DNA of 59,101 nt from Bryopsis sp. KO-2023 (taxonomy: Eukaryota > Chlorophyta > Ulvophyceae > Bryopsidales > Bryopsidaceae): the NCBI GenBank assembly GCA_030272585.1, contig BSYQ01000022.1, positions 1 through 59,101 of the forward strand, given 5' to 3'. A program made the position numbers and the translations under genes. The notes under the pieces are model-generated. The model was given only the letters and a program-made list of their open reading frames with translations, was not told where the DNA came from and searched no databases. Below are positions 21,871 through 33,194 of this stretch, one piece after another (position 1 is the stretch's first letter; each line of letters starts with the position of its first letter).

Positions 21871-22233
21871 CTTCGTGGTTAAGCCGGTGAAGGAGATGGC
21901 GGGCAAATTTCGAGTAACAATATAAGCACAAGTAAAAACTTGTCAAGAGAAACTTTAGTTGTAATATGAGGATTTTTGGGGGGTTCGTATCTTTTACGAT
22001 AAGGGACATTAATAATAGATCGAATTAAATAATTATAGTTTATCTTTTCGCGTCGAGTGAAGGATGTTCTAAAAGATATTGAATTGCTACTAGGATGCAA
22101 TCTTCGTTTCCTTTACAAGGTTGCTATTGAGTCTGTCAAATCAAACCCCCAAATATCGTTGCCTTTTGCGCAAAAGCTCGCGTACTATAGCGATGCCCTT
22201 TGGCCGGTACTTCGGCGTTCGGAAACACGTGTT

Positions 22234-22699
22234 CAGAGATAGGACTTTCCGGTTACGGTACCGTAAACCGTACCGTAACCCCACTCCGGTCACTTACGGT
22301 TACGGTAGTTACGGTCCGGACCGGAGTGGTTTTCGTGCTCGGAACCGGACCACCGTACCACTCCGTACTGCTCCGGTACCGGACCGTACCGACCGTAACC
22401 ACCGTACCAACCGTAAACCGTAAATAGTAACCCCCGCAGGGTCCCGAGAACCCAAAGGAACCCAAGGGGATTCGAACCCACGACCTTACAGACTACAGCC
22501 TAACGCTTTAGCACTGAACCACACTACTTCACGATGATTTAGGGGCTACCGTAGCTATACCGTACCTGTTCCGTACCGTAAAAACAACATATTACTCCGG
22601 TTACGGTACGGAGTTACGGCCGTAATACGGAACCGTAAACCGACCGTAACCGGACCGGACCGTAGCCGGACCAAAAATTTGGCCCAAGTCCTATCTCTG
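22234..22699. mobile_element. hAT-type palindromic element H1 with tRNA-like core
   Basis: The ends are perfect 14-bp inverted repeats, CAGAGATAGGACTT and its complement. They are flanked by identical 8-bp copies of CACGTGTT (22226-22233 and 22700-22707). An 8-bp duplication and CAG-starting TIRs are hallmarks of the hAT superfamily. The arms are packed with inverted motifs of the ACGGTACCGT/GGTCCGGACC type, so almost all of the 466 bp folds on itself. No transposase is encoded, so it is non-autonomous. The centre (22466-22527) holds a tRNA-Tyr-like sequence on the minus strand. Confidence 0.88.
22466..22527 (-). repeat. tRNA-Tyr-like core of element H1
   Basis: Read on the minus strand: an A-box-like GTGGTTCAGTGCTAAAGCG, an anticodon region GGCTGTAGTC (GTA, as in tRNA-Tyr), AAGGTCGTGG and a perfect B box GGTTCGAATCC. 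Order and spacing are those of a tRNA, but the anticodon stem pairs poorly. It probably works, if at all, as a pol III promoter or is a relic, not a charging tRNA. Confidence 0.65.
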
Positions 22700-22707
22700 C
22701 ACGTGTT

Positions 22708-23726
22708 GACGACCCGCACATCAAGCACAGAACGAAACTTTTTTGGTTCGGGTTTAGGCATTCTTTCAACCAGGGACTCTTTGAAGAAAATTGAACATTC
22801 GATTGAGATTAATTCGAATTGAAAACGAGGTGTATTGTGAGTCATGATGGTAACACATATACTATTAGAAGAAGATATGCGAATGGGTGAGATTGACGAC
22901 CCTCTCCCCCGAAAAATGTGGATGTCTTATTTAAAATAGAGATCATCTGTATTTGTGAGTCACACATACGGCTAAGTTCATCACCACGGACTTTTTGCCT
23001 CTAAGCCTGGTGGAATCACTCGGCTTTAGAGCTTTTTGAAAAGCCTGGACCCAAAATCCCCCGATTTCGGCGGGAAGGCACTAAGCACAGAAATCCAAAA
23101 CCTGTATAACACCGCCGTGGAGAAGCTTAGTGGGCTGGAGGATTGGTTAGTAGTTCAGCCCTCCTACACCTGTGATTTGCGGAGCATCCGGGCCCAAAAG
23201 GAATTTATAACGCTAACTGGACATTGGGTGACAGAGAAAAGGGTGGAGGGACTGAGGGGGCTGCGAATGGGTGGGTCCTCGAGCGAAGGATCTTGGTCAC
23301 GGTGGGCCTGGGAGGAGAGCAGGCAACCGCCGAAAACATAGTGTCACGGTGGCAGGGCTCGGCATGATAGCCCCATGTCCCACAATCACTACAGACTGTG
23401 GGGCTAATGTTTAAAAAAACCTTTGATGGCTGTTTAGCATGGGATTGGGTACGGTATTCATGCCACTCAGTGCATAAATTATGTAGCATAACATCGTATC
23501 GTGCGGGGTCCAAAAGGTTTTGAAAATAAGTTATTTTCCCTTGGGTGACACTTGAATTACATGCCGAAGTATAATCAGCAAATGATTTCAGATTTTAAGG
23601 GGTTGATGTCTAGGCAAAGGGCTGCTAGTGGCAGTTTTTTTCATGCTCTAACGTAGAAGTTCGGAGAGTAGATGGCGTCTCTGAAGGATTTGATGGAATT
23701 GGAAGGGTCCACTGTATATGTTTGTT
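22708..23726. other. Sequence between the two hAT elements, with one GC-richer ORF
   Basis: The frame at 23036-23341 (open to TAG, 101 codons) ends with FITLTGHWVTEKRVEGLRGL. This faintly recalls the C-terminal motif of the two ORF1-like proteins (GRWSLVTERVV and GKWVEITDLVV). I cannot show homology by eye. The remainder is not recognisable. Confidence 0.3.
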
Positions 23727-23734
23727 GTCATGAG

Positions 23735-24891
23735 CAGACCTGGGCCCGACCGGACCGGCAGCGAAAAACCGGTCCGGTCCGGTCCAACCTGTCCATGGAC
23801 CGGCTGACCTGTCCGGTCCTGTCCGGTCCAACGGAAAAACGCCGGTCCTTGCAAGACCGGACAGGTTGTGACCTGTCCGGTCCTGTCCACTCCGGTCCAG
23901 TCAACCTCGGAAATCTGCAGAAATCTGGACCGGTTTTCTGACAGATTTTCCGTTTTTAGACAGGTCACACCCACATTTCGCCTTTATTAGACCGGCGATG
24001 TGACCTGTCTAAAACCGGAACGACCCTGTCTTGACAGGGTTGTTCTCCTGTTTCAGACCGGCTCCAGGTCGGTCTGGACAGGTGGGCTGCCTGTCCAGAC
24101 CGACCTGGAGCCTGTCTAGAACAGGTCGCACAATTAAGCACTTTTAACGTGCTAATTGTGTATCAATCGATTGGGAGCTGATTCAATTGATTAAAGAACG
24201 AAGTGTTATTTATTATACACATTTTTAATGCATGAATGACGTGAGCCAAGCCCACCAGCCACCGACTAGAGGGAGTCGGTCGACTCAAGGAGGATTCGAA
24301 CCCGGGTTGGCTAAGCCCGAGTCGAAGGCACTATCACTAGTGGACCCCACCACAGGGACGCTCAAAAGGGGGCCGTTACTTTTAAGTACCCGCTTAATTT
24401 TGGAAAATTAATGCACGTCATTCATGCATTAAAAATGTGTATAATAAATAACACTTCGTTCTTTAATCAATTGAATCAGTTCTCAATCGATTAACACATT
24501 AAAAAGTGCTTAATTGTGTGACCTGTTCTAGACAGGTGCCAGGTCGGTCTGGACAGGCGGCCCACCTGTCCAGACCGACTTGGAGTCGGTCTAAAACAGG
24601 TCATATTGGGCGTCACATCGGTCTAAAACAGGGTCACACCGGTCTAAAACAGGTCACACGAGTATGACCGTACTAGACAGGCGACAACCTGTCTGGAAAG
24701 GTCAAATCCGGTCTAGAAAGGTCAAATCCGGTCTAGAAAAGGTGGCCTTTATTAGACCGGATTTGACCTTTCTTGGACCGGATTTGACCTTTCCAGACCG
24801 GATTTGACCTGTCTAAGAAAGGTCAAATCCGGTCCAGAAAGTGGTTGCCGGTCCGGTCCGGTCCGGTCCAACGAGTCGACGCCCAGGTCTG
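23735..24891. mobile_element. hAT-type palindromic element H2 with tRNA-like core
   Basis: The 1157-bp element begins CAGACCTGGGC and ends with its reverse complement. It is flanked by perfect 8-bp duplications GTCATGAG (23727-23734 and 24892-24899). The arms consist of GGTCCGGTCC-type and GGTCTAAAACAGGTC-type repeats, and the halves are inverted copies of each other out to an asymmetric centre of about 170 bp. One internal hairpin has a perfect 23-bp stem (24060-24082 with 24090-24112). The inner arms also match, e.g. CGAAGTGTTATTTATTATAC and its complement. There is no transposase. It shares architecture with H1 but not sequence. Confidence 0.88.
24288..24352 (-). repeat. tRNA-like core of element H2
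   Basis: The minus strand gives GGGGTCCACTAGTGATAGTG (A-box-like), a central CCTTCGACTCGGG, and a perfect B box in ACCCGGGTTCGAATCC. The cloverleaf is imperfect and I could not assign an anticodon with confidence. It differs from the H1 core, so the two elements did not simply share one insertion. Confidence 0.6.
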
Positions 24892-24911
24892 GTCATGAGG
24901 CCAAAACCTCA

Positions 24912-25440
24912 CTGTTATTCCGCCACTTACTAGACAATGTGACGTCTCCTCGAATTGCCAAGGTTTCAGAGACCGCACGCGAGAATTTGACGAATTTGAA
25001 GCTAACAAGTGCAAGCCAAAAGGCCAAGAAAATCACAAAATTTTTCGAAAACAACACAAAAGCTAATAAAGAGCTGTGGAATGCTTAAGACTCTAAAGTT
25101 AAGAGGAGCAAGTCGTGCGCAAATGCCAAAGCTGGCGTCGGTACACAAGGTGGCAGTTAAAGGGAGTGAGTATGAATGGGAGGATGTTTGACAAAGCAAA
25201 AAAAAACGTTCACAAAGAATAAGATGCTCGTTCTAAAACCCTATGTGGAAACATGATGGTCCTGCCTGTGCTCCATGATCGAGCGGTTGGTTTGTTGCAA
25301 GAGGGCCTAAAAGCATTCCTCGAAGCGCATCCAAAGTTGACCCACGCACTCGAAATAGGAGACTAGGCAGACCTGAGAGAGATCGAAGAGCCTTTATCAT
25401 TCCCCAAAATGGTGAGCAAATGTTAGAGAAAAGTGCAACA
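24912..25440 (+). pseudogene. Decayed coding tract, possibly gag-like
   Basis: The frame 24804-25088 leaves the H2 repeat and then reads as protein: RIAKVSETARENLTNLK, QKAKKITKFFENNTKANK. After stops another frame gives VLHDRAVGLLQEGLKAFLE and HPKLTHALEIGD then a stop, then ADLREIEEPLSF. It is Lys/Glu-rich and helical. No zinc knuckle or protease motif is visible, so a retroelement gag origin is only a guess. Confidence 0.35.
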
Positions 25441-25939
25441 TATGGGCCAATAGTGAAGCTCGTCTACCGCACGATCAATAATCAAGTAAAGTAATAAAAG
25501 TTTTCCACATTACAAGATGGGCAAATTGTGTCAAGTTTATTGTATCGAAAACCATAATAGGAAAAACAAAAGGACTCCATAATTACCCATGATAGATAAG
25601 AAGATATTTCACGTAGAGTGATAAACAAGTGTGGGTGTTGAGCGCTCTGCGAGCCACAAAACATTAGGCAATCAACGATCGCCATTCTGAATCGAACATT
25701 CATGAGGTCTCATGTAAGTACAAAGCAGATGTTTTGACGATATAAAAATTTTGTTAATCAAAGAGAAATTAAACCATATTTGGATTTTTTCTCGTACTTA
25801 TGGCAAAAATGCAGTGTGGATAAGGTTGAATTAAACGGAGTTTAAAACTCGGTCGCTTTGTCTACGAATGAATTGCGAAGTCAGGGATGGCGTTTTTATC
25901 AAGGAAAACGATAATAGGTATCAAGGATTGAACAAAGTG

Positions 25940-26220
25940 TTTTGAGAGTTAAAACCAATAGTTTAGGTGTTGAGCAAGTTGGAGAAGGCAATCGAATGTT
26001 CTAATATCAAGTCATACCAAAATAAATCACAATATTAGCAACCAGGTTTTATTATGCCACCTACTCGACAAGACTATGCTTGAATTAGAGTATTCTCAAC
26101 AAATATCCATAGAAAAGTCGCCTCCTTGTCCACCTAAAGTCTTGGAGATTAAAATATCTTTCAAAGAGATGGAAGTGCCACCCAACAACAAATCGCAATT
26201 CACGACCCGCTGCAACGAGC
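25940..26220 (+). repeat. Dispersed repeat family R, copy 3
   Basis: Matches 27585-27830 and the reverse complement of about 45000-44825. Common landmarks are GTTGGAGAAGGCAA (GTTAGACAAGGCAA in copy 4), TATGCCACCTACTCGACAAG, TTAGAGTATTCTCAACAAAT and AAAATATCTTTCAAAGAGAT followed by GGAAGTGCCACCC. At about 26200 it joins gypsy-like pol code. Confidence 0.7.
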
Positions 26221-26490
26221 GTCACCTCAATGCAGACGCTATGAGTCGCCTGAATCAAACGCACTTGGCCGAGTCGCTCCCTGTGGAAGGCGCGCGCGTT
26301 GCCATAGCGTGGAACTCCAGAAGCCTATCGCACAACGTTCAGCAGAGGTCGCTGCATTCTTTGAACGCCAGGGGGTGTTGTGTCGGTTGGACGTGGACGG
26401 AGCCTGGAAAATCTGTCTCTCCCCCAAAGACGTCGAGGCAGTTATCCGCACGACCAACAACTTGGGTCACTTCTCCGCAACAAAAAAACA
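26200..26490 (+). pseudogene. Ty3/gypsy pol fragment (RNase H end and H2C2 region)
   Basis: The first frame includes ERHLNADAMSRL, corresponding to the gypsy ADALSR motif that ends the RNase H/connection domain. About 90 codons later, in the next frame, comes FERQGVLCRLDVDG followed by AVIRTTNNLGHFSATK, which fits the zinc-binding H2C2 entry of integrase (hNxxGHxGxxK) though key His/Cys residues are missing. One frameshift lies between them. No catalytic integrase core follows. Confidence 0.55.
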
Positions 26491-26521
26491 AACAACAAAA
26501 GATCTCGAAAGAACTTTATTT

Positions 26522-26821
26522 ATGGCTAAAGTCTCGAATATTGTGCGAACTTTCGGATCCAAAACGATTTATGAAATTAACTTTCTTTTGTGGCTTATAA
26601 GGACGTTCCTTTTCTACATTTTGTTTGCTTTCCTGGTGGGAGCTTCGATGCACCCGTACATCATCAAGCCGAGGGTCAAGGTGGAGGATGGGCTCTATTA
26701 TGACGAGTACTGTGGGAATATGGCGTATATGTTTAATAAGGCGGCGTATAAAGCCAAAAATAATGAGCCTGATCATTTTGATCCGAGAGAGTTCTTGCGA
26801 CGGATACATTCTGGCTTTTGA
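26522..26821 (+). CDS. ORF with one predicted membrane segment, unidentified
   Basis: Continuous with the gypsy fragment frame but different in character. From MAKVSNIVRTF (26522) it runs into a hydrophobic segment FLLWLIRTFLFYILFAFLVG, then YYDEYCGNMAYMFNKAAY and a stop at 26821, giving 99 residues. It may be a separate gene fragment fused by insertion. No family is recognised. Confidence 0.3.
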   Translation: MAKVSNIVRTFGSKTIYEINFLLWLIRTFLFYILFAFLVGASMHPYIIKPRVKVEDGLYYDEYCGNMAYMFNKAAYKAKNNEPDHFDPREFLRRIHSGF

Positions 26822-26989
26822 GTACCTTGACTATTTATTATAATAGGCTGGTGGAGTTGGACCACGATGGTGGTATTGGCGGCCTTTTTCGACAAGCTAC
26901 CTTAAGGTATAAGGGGATGGTTGAATCGTTTGAAACACAAAGTTCTAGAAACGATGCATTATCGTGTGGAACATTGCATCGCTGAAGAT

Positions 26990-28065
26990 TGTCGATACGA
27001 TAGATCATTCATGGCACCATGAATATTTAAATAGAGCTCCGGGGCTAACAAAAGAGACATGGAAAAAGACAAAAAGCACATATATGTATAGATAACTTTT
27101 CCGTGGAAACAGCAGCCACTTTTTAGATCTATCATTACTCACTAAGCAGGTCATGGATTGCCACCAGATTTAAGCATCGGATAGCTTAGACAAGATCTCA
27201 AACATCCTCTAAAGTTCAAACCCATCCAGGGTCTGTTGAAAAAGATATGTTGGATTTTTGAATGAAGAAAATCTAGCAAAGAATATTAAGTCACGATCAA
27301 ATAGATAGTTTGAAATCATTGCGTTAAGAATTTGATGCTCAAAGAAGAATATTCCCCACCTTATTTTCGTAAAAATGGATGCACCGTTCAAAGGGAAGAT
27401 GAATTGGACGGTTTGTATCTGATAACGATTATAGTTTAGATGACAATTGTCGATTTCAAAATCTCCTTGGTATAACCTGATATTTCGAGGTTTCAGAAGA
27501 CAGGTTCAGGCGGGAAAATGTTATAGTGCCGTGGAAAAGACAAAAAGTCAAGAGAAAGACAAAAGAACGAAGTGTTCTAAGAGTTAGAAACTAATAGTCT
27601 AGGTATTGAGAAAGTTAGACAAGGCAATGGCCTATTTTGACACTAAGCCGTACGAAAATAATTTGCAACCGGACATAAGTGTGCCACGCACCTGACAAGA
27701 TTATGCTCGAATCATAGTTTTCAATAAATGCCCATGGAAAAGGCGTATAGAAATATACATCCACGTGTCCACCTGAAGTCTCGAAGATTAAAATATCTTT
27801 CAAAGAGGAAGTGCCACCCGACAAATTTCAACGTGGCGGCAATAAGACCAACACCCGAACCCGCTAGAAATCGAAAAAGAAAAGCAGAGATGGACAGAAC
27901 CTCTAGAGGTATCACGCGGGGAGTAGTGGGAAGGGCAAAACGCGTAAAACGCCACTATATGATGGGCATGACTTGGGGTTCGATTCCCCGAGGTGACAAA
28001 TAAGTACTAGGGGAAAGAAAAGTCGTTTCACATGTTGCAACAAAGCTTCCGAGATGCATTTCACT
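26990..28065 (+). repeat. Dispersed repeat family R, copy 4 (most complete)
   Basis: Its 5' part (GATCATTCATGGCACC, AAAAGAGACATGGAAAAAGA, ATCTATCATTACTCACTAAG, CGGATAGCTTAGACAAGAT) matches 18440-18560 and the inverted copy at 45290-45080. Its middle (27585-27830) matches 25940-26220. Its end (27960-28060) carries a T-arm-like TTGGGGTTCGATTCCCCGAG and matches 21790-21870. The combined order suggests a single ancestral element longer than 1 kb ending in a tRNA-like sequence. I found no terminal inverted repeats. Confidence 0.7.
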
Positions 28066-28295
28066 TTGGTCGTTTCTTTACGAACCATGGGTTGCCTCCG
28101 GCCGTCTCGGAGCAGTATCCGGATAGAGTTTACATCGGATGGACATTGATTACACGTAATAAGATCTATAGATGCTTCCGACATGCATTTCACTTTGGTC
28201 GTTTTTTTATGGATCATGGGTTGTCTCCGGTCGTCTTGGAGCATGCATACAACATCCGGATAAAGTTTACATCGGATGGACATTGATTACACGTA
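28045..28295 (+). repeat. Two-copy tandem duplication, about 130 bp
   Basis: Units 28045-28158 and 28174-28295 share GCATTTCACTTTGGTCGTTT, ACCATGGGTTG/ATCATGGGTTG, CTCCGGYCGTCT, and the ending TTTACATCGGATGGACATTG. The spacing between equivalent bases is about 130-137. The first unit starts within the end of repeat R copy 4. Confidence 0.85.
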
Positions 28296-28299
28296 CAAT

Positions 28300-29065
28300 G
28301 GCCCTTTGAATAATACAAGTTAGCGAGTTCTTCATGCTCTAGCGTTGAAAAATAGATTAGACGAGTGTAAAAACTTCCGGATTGGTGAAAATGTAGAGGA
28401 GAATATTTGTTCGCGCGTTGAAGAAAAGGCGATAGACCTCCCACTGGTTATAACCTCCATATGGTCGAAAAAACCGATTTTATATTAACGACTCCACATC
28501 TTAAAATGACAAAGCACCTGAGGAAGGTGGAGTTAGCCATATTTTTTTCGTGGCTAACCAAGGGGGCATTGTATGCTCGCAGCTTCTTGATAGGCGTTTG
28601 CCAGTAGGTTTTCGAGATATATATATATATATATATTTATATTTTTAGATCGCAACCCTCGAAAATTGTTTTGCATATTATCTCGGGGGCGCAAAGGGTT
28701 TTCTTTCCATCTCCTTGACGTACTAAAATCTAACACTCGAAAAAGACGAAAAAGAGGTGTTTTTATCTGTAGTCCCCTCACGTATTATAGATAGAATTAT
28801 ATGGAAGGCATATGGCATGCTCCCCTATTCTAAGATTGTTTGGAGCGTTCTATTCATGGTAGGGCAATTTTTGATACCATGATGATGCCTTCCTCTTATA
28901 GCACCCAACTATTAATACCCTTTATAAGTTCATCCTTTCGATAAGTCTTTCGCTCAAAAGAGAGGATCGGTACCTCCCTCTACTATTGCCAACCTGTATT
29001 CCTAAGATTTTTTCCTATCATTATCATTATCTCTCTGATTACATTATTTCATTATTTTCCATTAT
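28300..29065. other. Unannotated sequence with an (AT) microsatellite
   Basis: Contains an alternating AT run at about 28615-28636. No supported gene. Confidence 0.4.
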
Positions 29066-29311
29066 TACATGGACGTCGCGGCCTTAGCAGCTACCCTGGG
29101 CCGAAGAAGTTCCAAACGTGTCCCGTGTGCGCCAAGAAAGCAACTCGCGCTTGGTCATGAAAGCTGAAGAAGGATCTTCAGGAATGGGAAGGAGCTTACA
29201 AGAGAGCGGTCGGGTTGGACCCCAGGAAAAGGGCGAGGACAACAGCGGAGTCAGGCACCAAGGTCCCTTCCACCTCGGACCAGGTCAAGCAAGAGATAGA
29301 GTGGAGGTGTG
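29066..29311 (+). pseudogene. GC-rich coding tract with CxxC motif, one stop
   Basis: In the frame of GGA CGT CGC the sequence reads YPGPKKFQTCPVCAKKATRA, a TGA at about 29159, then a Lys/Arg/Glu-rich stretch (KLKKDLQEWEGAYKRAVGLD, then PRKRART). It is noticeably GC-richer than its flanks. GTGTGT follows at the end and could be a splice donor. The CPVC suggests a zinc site. No family recognised; a competing frame also stays open (29118-29324). Confidence 0.3.
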
Positions 29312-29324
29312 TTTGTTTGCTTGA

Positions 29325-30770
29325 TTGTTTGCTCTAGACTCGAACTGAGTTTTTCTAGTATTTCTCTTTATGGCTGTTGGAAGGCATCAATAAATTGGAA
29401 GAACAAGATAGAGAATCGACGAAGAAAATACGATGTATATATAGATATATATCTTTTCCCTCAATAAAAATATAAATTTCTGTTGCTAGATCACTCACAG
29501 AGTTTAGGGATCCTAAAGTCCTGTTCAAGATATTGTGGATGACTTTGATAACCGAAATACAAGACAAGTTCGGACGGGTTCTTCTACAAGGTAGTCAACA
29601 TTAGCATTGGCGTATAACCATTGACTAAAAATAACATTGGCGTGTTACGAAATGAGCTGTTGGCTCTCGGACTCGAAAACGTTCAATGACCAAACCCTGG
29701 CCATGATTTACGAATTTTGTGAATACGGGGAGGGACCTTCAATATAAAAGCTAGCTCAAAGACCTTGAAGTTATCCTTGCATCGGATTAAGTTCGAAGGA
29801 ACGAGACACACTGGGGGGCTTCTTTACGAGAAGATTTGTGTTTTAAACACTACTCCCCTCCGATGCAAGAGTCCCCTCCCGATTTTAAAGAGTTCGCAAG
29901 GTTGCATCTTTTGGATTGTCAATATATCTATGGTCCCACGGATAGCCCGAGTAGCTTTTAAGACGTCCTCCACGGAGAAATAGGGTGGCGCGTGTAGCGG
30001 TTGGGTTACTCCGTATTTGGTCCGCAAACGCAAGATTTTAGGGTAGGGTGTGGAACGACGCTTAATCATGTGTCTAGGCATTGGTGATGGTATACTTGGG
30101 CCCACCAGCATTTAGGAACAAAGAGGGCATAAATTTCCCCATAAGGTGTTTTTACTTCTTCCTTTCATATCTGAGCAAGGTATCGTCTGCATATGACGAT
30201 AAAGAGAAAGAAAACAACCTAGACATTCCGTTGCAATTTTGAGTGACGTCAACTGTTTTCAGCACCTTAACGACCTTAACCCGAAAGCAGGGTGCCACCT
30301 CGAAAAAAGGTTCTTTAACAGACATGACTTCAAAAAGTGATAGGATTTGTCGATGGGGATCGACCTTTGCCGTTATTAGAGATTCAGACGGGGTTTGTCA
30401 ACACAAAAGCATAGTGATACAAGAGGGCAAGCTTGCATGAAAGTAGAGAGACGTCTAGAGTGATACGATTCACATGAAATTGAGACTATTCTTTATCATC
30501 AAGTGAGAGAGTTGTTTTGGCGAATGGTCAGAAGTAATGACTATTGTATGCTCAACCAGTTTCTTCTATGAGATAATGACAATCAGATGTCAAAACGCAA
30601 AAAATGAGGTTTGCTCGAGTTCTTCTGGTATAGTGGCATGCTCGCAAGGGTTGATTTATGAAATCGAATGGCATAACTCTCCAAACCACCACCACTACCA
30701 AAAATATTAAATAAAACACAAAAGAAAAAGGATCGTATTGAGTCAAGCAATTAGTAAGCCAAGGGTGGCG
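29325..30770. other. Mostly unannotated, one minus-strand ORF
   Basis: The minus-strand frame 30111-29824 (95 codons) has plausible protein composition (LRLRTKYGVTQPLHAPPYF, SVEDVLKATRAIRGTIDIL) but no domain I recognise. The plus frame 30243-30440 is weaker. A short GGC/GGT repeat occurs at 30766-30785. Confidence 0.35.
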
Positions 30771-30889
30771 GCGGCGGCGGTGGTGGATAGGGTTCTAATA
30801 CTCGCACCCAAGGTTGTTTTTGAGAGAACGACTTTGTAGTAGTTTGCAACTAAATAATGACCATTAATTAATATTGATACATAAATAGA

Positions 30890-32880
30890 TGGCATATCCT
30901 TCCATACTCACCCCCCGCCGGGAATAATAAGAAGTTAGGATAATTTTTTCTGGTTGGATCGATGGCTACTGTCTATTACCCTTACCACCCCGGCTTGAAA
31001 AAAAATGAAGAAAAAACAAAGGAGAGAAAAAACGACCCTCCTTTTTTTTCGATATCAGAGGATCGGATGATTTATTTTTTATTTTTTTACTTTTTCATTT
31101 TTAATGTTTAAAAATATTTTATCACTTGCCAATTGAGATGCTCCTCCCTGTCTCCTCTCCTTTTTTGTTTCCATGGTTTTTGGCTTTGCTGAAAAAATTA
31201 ACAAAAATGAAGCAAAAAAAATCAGAAAACTCTTCATGATCTTTTTTTTATTGTTTTTTTTTCGTTCCCCTTTTTATTTTCATTTTTCTCCTGTGAATTT
31301 TAAGTTTAGAAATAAAAGAACTGCGACTGGAAAGGAAACGTTGGGAAAGAAAGGGAAAAAAAACCCTGGCAACGTATTCGATGGCCTGTTTAGAAAATAA
31401 AATTAAATAAAAAAGTCTAGCTTCCTTAAAATATGTTGGAATTATTTTAATCAATATCAGTTTAGAAAGAAGGGCGATTTTTTGCCCCTTCTATATAATA
31501 TATATAAAAATATTAAATAATATTATAATATAATACTATATTATATATATATATAAATTCCAGCTTTTTTGAGATAGGCTGGAAAAACTTCGATCAATAT
31601 CAATTCCAAAAAATGAAAAAAATAAAAAGGGGGGGGGGAGGAAGGGGATTCAGAAATACTGTTTGGGGGAATTCCTTTTATTTCTTTTTTATTTTGACGG
31701 ATTTTTTTTTTTCCCCAGGAGGGAAAAAAAAAACCCACAGCCTATTTTTTTTTCAAGAAAAAAAGTAAGAACAAAGACAAAGAAAAAAAAAGGCACATCT
31801 GTTTGGAGTTAATTTCATCCCACCCCTGCTTTGCTCAGCCGTCATTCGGCTGAGCTCCTGCAATCGATCCTTGTACTCCATAGTCTAAAAAAAAAATAAT
31901 AACTTCATGGATTTTTAGGTCAAATCCATCCACAGTCACAAGAAGAAGAAAAAAACCACAGCTCTCTTTTTCTCCCCAGAAAAAAAAAAAAAAAAAAAAA
32001 GGAAAAAGAAAAAACTCTGTCTATCTATCTCTCTCTCCTTTTTTTTTAATTATAAATCATTAGTTGTTTTTTAAAATCAGAATGCATCTGTTATATATAG
32101 ATATATATGGAAGTTTAAATATACATATTTCCCATAGAGTTTCTTCCTTTTTTTTCCATTTCTGGAAAAAAAGAGAGAGAGAAAAAAAGCACTGCCAATC
32201 ACAGAAGGAAAAAAAAAAATTGTTCTTCTTCCACACCCTTCACTTTTTTTTTCTCACTTTTTTTGTACCTCACTCTTTTTTCTTGGACATTTTTTAGTCC
32301 ATCACCAGAAGGCTTTCATCAGGAGCTCACACCTGAAAGGGAAAAAAAAACAAAAAAAAGAACTCTTTTTCATATATCTGTGTCTTGTTTTCTTCCCTTC
32401 TATTCTGGTGGAAACCACTGCACTGCATCTCTACCAAACAAAAAACGAAAGTGGAAAAAAAGAGGGGGGGACTGGGGGCAGGGGCGGGGGGGGGGGGGAT
32501 TCCACACCCTATTTTCGACGGAACCGTTCTGGGTTTTTTTTCCGACGGCGTCGCGGAGTGGAAAAGAAAAAACAAAAACCGAAAGGAAAGGAAAGGGAAG
32601 AAGCAAAAGTCGACAATTCTAAAAAAAAAGAGGAAGACAGAAAGCAAGAAAACTGACGCAGAGATCTTCTCTTTTTGTTTTTTTTTCGCGACAGCCGTTC
32701 GGTATACCTTTTTTCCGCCGGCTGCTTCTTTTTTCTTTTTTTCTCTCGACCCCTTCCCATCCCCTTCCCTGGTGAAAGAAAACTCGTCCTTACAAAAAAA
32801 AACAAAAAAACGTAACCCCTGCTGAGCGCCGAGGGACGTTGTCAACAGGACCTCCGTACAATTCTGACAACGTCCAGATG
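30890..32880. other. Low-complexity A/T-rich tract
   Basis: Long runs of A and T, an alternating TA region (31494-31555), CT-rich and GA-rich stretches and several poly-G runs (e.g. 32463-32498). The many overlapping frames (32263-32890 on both strands) are Lys- or Phe-rich translations of homopolymers, not genes. Confidence 0.6.
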
Positions 32881-33093
32881 ATGCACTCACGTAACGGAGC
32901 TATTTCTGGACCAAAGGTCAGATTTCAAAAACAGGATTTGAGAACCTCATTAAAACTGGAAGGGGATTTCCCATGCGTGGGACGATGCGCACGTGGAGCA
33001 ACGGCAAAACGGTAAAATACAAGAAAAAACAGATCTATTCTTCAAACACAACACACACGCACGCACGCAGTCCATACATAGGCCAGAGGGGGA

Positions 33094-33172
33094 AGAAAAG
33101 TAACCACAGGGATAATAACTGGCTTGTGGTGGCGGAGCGTTTACAGCGACGTAAACGCTTTTTGATTCTTCA
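33094..33172 (+). other. Degenerate fragment of 28S (LSU) rRNA
   Basis: AGAAAAGTAACCACAGGGAT, then ACTGGCTTGTGG, AGCGTTTACAGCGACG and CGCTTTTTGATTCTTC follow the order of the conserved LSU domain V segment. There is a small insertion after GGGATAA and several substitutions. It is about 80 bases long and isolated, so it is a scrap of rDNA rather than a working gene. It shows that rDNA pieces have moved into this locus at least twice, counting the SSU piece at 1982. Confidence 0.75.
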
Positions 33173-33194
33173 TCACAAATACTCCTCGACCCCC

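Noticed and set aside
22121..22845. ORFs with Thr/Val/Arg/Tyr-Gly repeats across element H1
   Set aside because: They translate the ACGGTACCGT-type inverted motifs of a non-coding hAT element.
23625..23974. ORFs rich in GPDRTGP-like repeats
   Set aside because: They translate the GGTCCGGTCC repeats of element H2; such frames are open on both strands by composition.
23735..24891. CRISPR-like array
   Set aside because: The repeats are of variable spacing, inverted and in a eukaryotic setting, with no unique spacers of constant length.
32263..32890. ORFs of 100-187 codons on both strands in the A/T tract
   Set aside because: Lys- or Phe-rich products of homopolymer runs; no ordinary amino-acid mix.
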